Shown piece by piece: positions 60,305 to 64,000 of a stretch of DNA of 64,000 nt. Both the position numbers and the translations under genes were made by a program. The DNA is from Pseudolabrys sp. (GTDB taxonomy: Bacteria; Pseudomonadota; Alphaproteobacteria; Rhizobiales; Xanthobacteraceae), in assembly GCA_026125895.1 (NCBI GenBank), contig JAHCKG010000004.1:124001-188000 (forward strand), read 5' to 3'. Position 1 is the first letter of the stretch. Each line of letters begins with the position of its first letter. A model generated the notes under the pieces. The model was not told the DNA's origin. It made no database searches and was given only the letters and a program-made list of their open reading frames with translations.

Positions 60305-61822
60305 CTACCTGACGTCGCCTTCAGGCGGCAGCGCCAGAGCGCTTTCGACCATGCCGGTCGCCCGGGCGAAGTCGAAGTTGCGGTAGACGTTCATCTTCAC
60401 CAGGAACGACGCGCCGCCGTAGAACTTCTCGTACTGCTGGTGGCGGCTGCCGAATTCAGAGCCGATGAAGTCCCAGGCCATGCGCATGACCGCGACGCGG
60501 CTCTTGGCATCCGCGACGCCGGACTGCATGAACCGGTCGATGTCGGCGCGCATGTCGGGGTTCTGGAAGTCGGCATAAGCCGACGGCACGGTGATCATGC
60601 CGGCGCCGCTCAGTTCGCGAATGATCTCGAGCATGCGCGAATTCAGCTCGGACTGCAGCGCCATCACCGAATACAGGCCCGTCTTCGACGGCCACAGCAC
60701 GCCGTCCTTGTCGATGGTCGCCGTCGTTTCCTGCGACAGCAGCATGTTCTCGACGATCGACACGAGAGAGGCGAGTTCGCCCATCTGCACCTGAACGGCC
60801 GGATTGGAATCGTTGCCGGTCATTTCGTTCATGCGCTTGGAAAGGCCGATCATGAAACGCAGCTTGGTCGCGTAGCGCGCCTGCGCCTGGCAGTTGCCAT
60901 ACAGATGCGACGGCGTCCGCCACCACTGATCGCGGCAGACCGCCGGATTGCGGTAGATGAAGACATTTTCCCACGGCACAAAGACGTTATCGAGGACCAC
61001 GAAGCAATCGACTTCGTCGAAGCGCGAGGACAGCGGATAGTCGTAGGAATTGTCCGCGACGTTCGCATAAGCGCGGCGGGGATAGAGCTTGAGCCCGGGC
61101 GCATTGGCCGGAATGGCGACGCCGTTGGCGTAGTTCTCGTCGCCCGGCTGCAGCGGATGGATGCAGCTCAGGTAGATGTAATCCGAAAACAGACCGGCGG
61201 TGGCGAGCTGCTGCGCACCCGACAGATAGATGCCGGCATCGGTTTCCTTGACGACGCCGGCATAGAGCGTCGGATCGCTCTGCTGGTGCGCCGGTTTGCT
61301 GCGGTCGATCTGCGGCGGCACGATCGCGTAGCTGAGATACTGGTGCGTATCGCGGATCTTTTCATAGAAGTTGACGACGTTGTCCGCGAACTTCTGGCCG
61401 CCCGCGGCGAACACGCTCGGCACCGCGGCGTAACCGGCAAAGAAGCCGGCGACGTGGTCGGGAGTGCGCCCCATCAAACCGTAGGTGGCTTCCGCCCAGG
61501 TCTCGGCGGCGAGGCGCTTGGCCTTGAGGTCGGCATGAGACTTCGGGATTTGATAGGCGCGCCAGACCGGATTGCCGGTCTTCGGCGAGGTGAAGGTCAT
61601 GCGCTCGCGCATCTCCGGCGCGGCGGCAATGTCGAACAGGCGGGCAAGAGACCTGGCGCCGCCGGAGAAAGCCTTGTGGGTTGTGACGTCCTTGACCTTC
61701 TCGCCATCGACATAGACCTGACGACCGTCGCGCAGGGATTCGAGATATTCGGCGCCTGTGCGCAATCCGGTGCCGGAACTCTTCCGGGAACTCCCCTTCG
61801 TCACGTTTTCAACGACGTTCAT
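60305..61822 (-). CDS. 4-hydroxyphenylacetate 3-hydroxylase-type (HpaB) flavin-dependent enzyme
   Basis: A 505-aa protein of the HpaB / acyl-CoA-dehydrogenase-like fold. Family segments include GAEYLESLRDGRQVYVDGEK, the central SRFDEVDCFVVLDNVFVPWE and NVFIYRNPAVCRDQWW, and DFIGSEFGSRHQQYEKFYGG near the C-terminus. HpaB-type enzymes use FADH2 from a separate reductase (HpaC) to hydroxylate a phenol; no reductase is in the window. An alternative in the superfamily is a 4-hydroxybutyryl-CoA dehydratase-like role, less likely as no [4Fe-4S] Cys pattern is seen. It diverges from the MFS gene across an AACATAGGTATGTT palindrome. Confidence 0.88.
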   Translation of the reverse strand: MNVVENVTKGSSRKSSGTGLRTGAEYLESLRDGRQVYVDGEKVKDVTTHKAFSGGARSLARLFDIAAAPEMRERMTFTSPKTGNPVWRAYQIPKSHADLKAKRLAAETWAEATYGLMGRTPDHVAGFFAGYAAVPSVFAAGGQKFADNVVNFYEKIRDTHQYLSYAIVPPQIDRSKPAHQQSDPTLYAGVVKETDAGIYLSGAQQLATAGLFSDYIYLSCIHPLQPGDENYANGVAIPANAPGLKLYPRRAYANVADNSYDYPLSSRFDEVDCFVVLDNVFVPWENVFIYRNPAVCRDQWWRTPSHLYGNCQAQARYATKLRFMIGLSKRMNEMTGNDSNPAVQVQMGELASLVSIVENMLLSQETTATIDKDGVLWPSKTGLYSVMALQSELNSRMLEIIRELSGAGMITVPSAYADFQNPDMRADIDRFMQSGVADAKSRVAVMRMAWDFIGSEFGSRHQQYEKFYGGASFLVKMNVYRNFDFARATGMVESALALPPEGDVR

Positions 61823-61908
61823 GGCGTTCCTTAACCTCCGCGATCGATGAATCTTCCGCTGAGGCGTGGGGATAACGGCTCCGATCCGCCTCTTGCATTA
61901 TGCTATAA

Positions 61909-61922
61909 AACATAGGTATGTT
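61909..61922. promoter_or_regulatory. AACATA-GG-TATGTT palindrome in the HpaB/MFS divergent gap
   Basis: A perfect 14-bp inverted repeat in the AT-rich gap between divergent genes. TTGCAT (61893-61898) followed 18 bases later by TATGTT (61917-61922) could serve as a plus-strand promoter overlapping it. The half-site recurs near other cluster promoters (37816-37826, 55177-55182, 55291-55296). Confidence 0.5.
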
Positions 61923-61971
61923 AGATTAGCAATCAAATTCCGCACCCGGCCGGGATAACAAGGAAATTTAG

Positions 61972-63219
61972 ATGACGACCAGTTCGGTCTCCGACACGAC
62001 CCTGACTTCAAATCCGGCTGCGAAGCGGCGCTGGCTCGTCGCCGGCGTGCTGTTGCTGGTTGTGATCGCCGGTTTCTTCGACCGCATCAGCATCGCGGTG
62101 CTGTTCACCAACGCCGATTTCAATCAGGCGATCGGCATCGGCTTCAACCCGCCGATGCTCGGCCTGCTGATGACATCGTTCCTCCTTGCCTATGGCGTGG
62201 CCGGCATATTCCTGAGCTTCATCGGCGACATTTACGGACCGCGGCGCAGCCTCGCCGTCGGCGCGACGCTGTGGGGCGTGTTCATGGTGCTGATCGGCGC
62301 CGCAAGTTCCTTCACGTCGATGATCGTCTACCGCGTGCTGCTCGGCCTCGCCGAAGGCCCGCAGTTCGCGCTGGTGAACAAGGTGGTCAAGCGCTGGTTC
62401 CCCAAGCACGAACAGGCGCGCGCCAATTCGGTGTGGATGGTCGGCAGTCCGCTCGGCTCGGCCATCGGCTTCCCGCTGACCATCGCGCTGGTCGCCGCGT
62501 TCGGCTGGCGCTCATCGTTCTATGCCTTGGCCATCCTCAACATCGTCATCATCGTGCCGCTGGTGCTGATGCTGGTGCGCGACTGGCCGCCCTACCGCGA
62601 GGCCGAAGCGCGCGCTGAGGAATCCTCCACCACATCGATGACCGGCAGCATCGGCGTCTTCCTGAAGGACTGGCGCTTCTGGATGATTCTGATCTTCAAT
62701 TCGGCATGTCTGGTCTATCTCTGGGGCCTCAATGCCTGGCTGCCGAGCTATCTGGAGAAGGTGCAGCACTTCGATCTCAAGTCGCTCGGCTTCTTCGCCT
62801 CGCTGCCGTTCATCCTGATGTTCTTCGGCGAGTTGCTCGGCGGCTATATTTCCGACCGCATCGGCCGCCGCGCCATTGTCTGCTTCATCGGCCTGTTCAT
62901 GGCCGGCGCGCTGATCTATGTCGTGTCCTTCGTCTCGAACCCCTACGCCGCCGCCGTCGTGATGGCGTTGAGCGCCGGCTTCTGGGGCTCGGCGCTGCCG
63001 CCGCTGTTCGCCATGGCGGCGCAGATCATTCCGCCGCAGGTCACGGCTTCGGGCGTCGGCGTCTACAATGGCGCGGGCAACCTGATCGGCGCCTGCTCGC
63101 CGCTGCTGATGGGCTGGATCATCGGCACCTCCGGCAATTTCAACGCGGGGCTGCTGGTGCTGGTCGGCGCCGGCGTGCTCGGCTCGCTCTTCATGCTGCC
63201 GCTCATCAAGCGTTACTGA
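61972..63219 (+). CDS. Major facilitator superfamily transporter, ACS-like
   Basis: A 415-aa permease with 12 predicted helices. The start ATG 61972 has AAGGA upstream. The MFS loop motif is FIGDIYGPRRSLAVG, and a DRIGRR-type second copy lies in GGYISDRIGRRAIVC. The first helices (GVLLLVVIAGFFDRISIAVL) fit the anion:cation symporter group that imports aromatic or small organic acids. It leads a plus-strand unit with a DUF2848 gene and a partial gene. A good candidate for uptake of the pathway substrate. Confidence 0.9.
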   Translation: MTTSSVSDTTLTSNPAAKRRWLVAGVLLLVVIAGFFDRISIAVLFTNADFNQAIGIGFNPPMLGLLMTSFLLAYGVAGIFLSFIGDIYGPRRSLAVGATLWGVFMVLIGAASSFTSMIVYRVLLGLAEGPQFALVNKVVKRWFPKHEQARANSVWMVGSPLGSAIGFPLTIALVAAFGWRSSFYALAILNIVIIVPLVLMLVRDWPPYREAEARAEESSTTSMTGSIGVFLKDWRFWMILIFNSACLVYLWGLNAWLPSYLEKVQHFDLKSLGFFASLPFILMFFGELLGGYISDRIGRRAIVCFIGLFMAGALIYVVSFVSNPYAAAVVMALSAGFWGSALPPLFAMAAQIIPPQVTASGVGVYNGAGNLIGACSPLLMGWIIGTSGNFNAGLLVLVGAGVLGSLFMLPLIKRY

Positions 63220-63235
63220 GGCAAAGGAACCGGTT

Positions 63236-63925
63236 ATGCCCGAGATCAAGCTCACCTTCTCGTCCGACGACGCCAGCGGCGACATGAACGCCACCGTCTC
63301 CTCGCTCGTCATCGCCGGCTGGACCGGGCGCGACCCGGCCGCCATGGAGGCGCATATCGTCGAACTGGAGAAGCTCGGCGTAAAGCGTCCGGCCTCGACG
63401 CCGATCTTCTATCGCGGCGCGACCTCGCTGCTCACCCAGGCGCCGGAAATCGAGGTGGTCGGCACCCATTCGAGCGGCGAAGTCGAGCCGGTGATCTTCA
63501 GCCTGCCGGACGGCCTCTGGCTCGGCGTCGGCTCCGATCACACCGATCGCCAGGTCGAAACCGTCGGCATCACCATCTCCAAGCAAATGTGCGCCAAGCC
63601 GGTGTCGAAGCGGCTGTGGCGTTTCGCCGACGTGTCGGCGCGCTGGGACCAGTTGCTGGTGCGCTCCTTCGCCACCCGCAATGGCAAGCGCAGCCTCTAT
63701 CAGGAAGGCCCGCTCGCCAAGATGCGCCATCCCGACGACCTGACCGCACGCTATCTCGGCGCCGGCGCCAAGCTGCCGGTGGGCACCGCGATGTTCTGCG
63801 GCACGTTGGCCGTCCATGGCGAGATCGCCGGCGCCGACCTTTTCGAGCTCGAACTCGAAGATCCGGTCGCCAAGCGCAAGATCACCCACCGCTACACCAC
63901 TCTCACCCTGCCGATCGCCGGCTAA
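63236..63925 (+). CDS. DUF2848 family protein
   Basis: A 229-aa protein with an AAAGGA ribosome site upstream. Visible family blocks are SSLVIAGWTGRDPAAMEAHI, HIVELEKLGVKRPASTPIFY, VIFSLPDGLWLGVGSDHTDR and AMFCGTLAVHGEI. The family is often next to transport and aromatic genes, and its overall look recalls the fumarylacetoacetase-like fold, but activity is not known. It begins about 16 bases after the MFS stop. Confidence 0.85.
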   Translation: MPEIKLTFSSDDASGDMNATVSSLVIAGWTGRDPAAMEAHIVELEKLGVKRPASTPIFYRGATSLLTQAPEIEVVGTHSSGEVEPVIFSLPDGLWLGVGSDHTDRQVETVGITISKQMCAKPVSKRLWRFADVSARWDQLLVRSFATRNGKRSLYQEGPLAKMRHPDDLTARYLGAGAKLPVGTAMFCGTLAVHGEIAGADLFELELEDPVAKRKITHRYTTLTLPIAG

Positions 63926-63938
63926 AACGCGAGGTCCC

Positions 63939-64000
63939 ATGCCCTTCAACAAGCCGCATCTCGAATTCTTCGCCCTCGACATGAACTCCGGCTGGGAGAC
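63939..64000 (+). CDS. 5' end of a further gene, possibly a cupin protein (partial)
   Basis: Begins ATG 63939 with GAGG upstream and runs off the window after about 20 codons (MPFNKPHLEFFALDMNSGWE). The short piece resembles the start of some cupin-domain proteins found beside DUF2848 genes, but this is a weak guess. It is cotranscribed with the MFS and DUF2848 genes by spacing. Confidence 0.5.
   Translation, partial: MPFNKPHLEFFALDMNSGWE

Overview
This is a GC-rich window (roughly 63-67 % by eye) from an alphaproteobacterium. The gene types point to the Rhizobiales, near Bradyrhizobiaceae or Xanthobacteraceae: TIGR03808 and TIGR03809 families, HWE-free hybrid kinases, dispersed CGTCATGGCCGGG-type palindromes, Liv and TctA importers, and many aromatic and carboxylic acid catabolic genes. 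No tRNA, rRNA, CRISPR array, prophage or intact insertion sequence was seen. Species assignment is inference only.

Layout. 0-8.6 kb: end of a TctA-type permease, a MeaB GTPase, a chemoreceptor-like protein, a small Cys-rich secreted protein, a pyroglutamyl-peptidase gene broken by a palindromic repeat, a Tat-exported beta-helix protein (TIGR03808), a DUF3750 protein, an Old Yellow Enzyme homologue, a c-type cytochrome and a TIGR03809 protein. 9-15.2 kb: a complete branched-chain amino acid-type ABC importer (LivG, LivF, two tandem binding proteins, LivH, LivM) on the minus strand. 15.3-25.2 kb: metabolic genes including an HpcH/HpaI aldolase, dihydropyrimidinase, an MDR oxidoreductase, a MntA/HepT toxin-antitoxin pair, a CoA-transferase (two subunits), RidA, an AtzH-like protein, LigJ and a Pht5-like decarboxylase or binding protein. 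25.3-33.5 kb: regulators (two Crp/Fnr proteins, a hybrid histidine kinase, a winged-helix/TPR protein), a topoisomerase IB, and a gene-free stretch holding a large structured inverted repeat.

33.5-64 kb is a large catabolic supercluster. The minus-strand run from 49.7 to 38.0 kb is closely packed: a Rieske protein, a 113-aa unknown, an amidohydrolase, a class III aminotransferase, an alpha-hydroxyacid oxidase, an aldehyde dehydrogenase, a ThDP-dependent decarboxylase-type enzyme, two ABC permeases and a molybdenum hydroxylase large subunit. A second minus-strand unit (55.1-50.3 kb) holds MarR, a second ThDP enzyme, a second aldehyde dehydrogenase and an ABC ATPase. A third (37.8-33.5 kb) holds a Zn alcohol dehydrogenase, the ABC binding protein, small accessory proteins and an amidase. 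Plus-strand UbiX, UbiD and a hydroxyacid dehydrogenase, then alanine dehydrogenase with a divergent Lrp regulator, an HpaB-type hydroxylase, an MFS transporter and a DUF2848 protein complete the cluster.

The order hydroxyacid oxidase, ThDP decarboxylase, aldehyde dehydrogenase resembles the mandelate pathway logic (2-hydroxyacid to 2-oxoacid to aldehyde to acid). The extra aminotransferase, amidase, UbiD/UbiX and HpaB suggest that a nitrogen-containing or amide-linked aromatic acid is taken up and degraded. The substrate cannot be named from sequence. Two MarR proteins, an apparent operator palindrome, and repeated TATGTT/AACATA motifs in the AT-rich gaps suggest local control.
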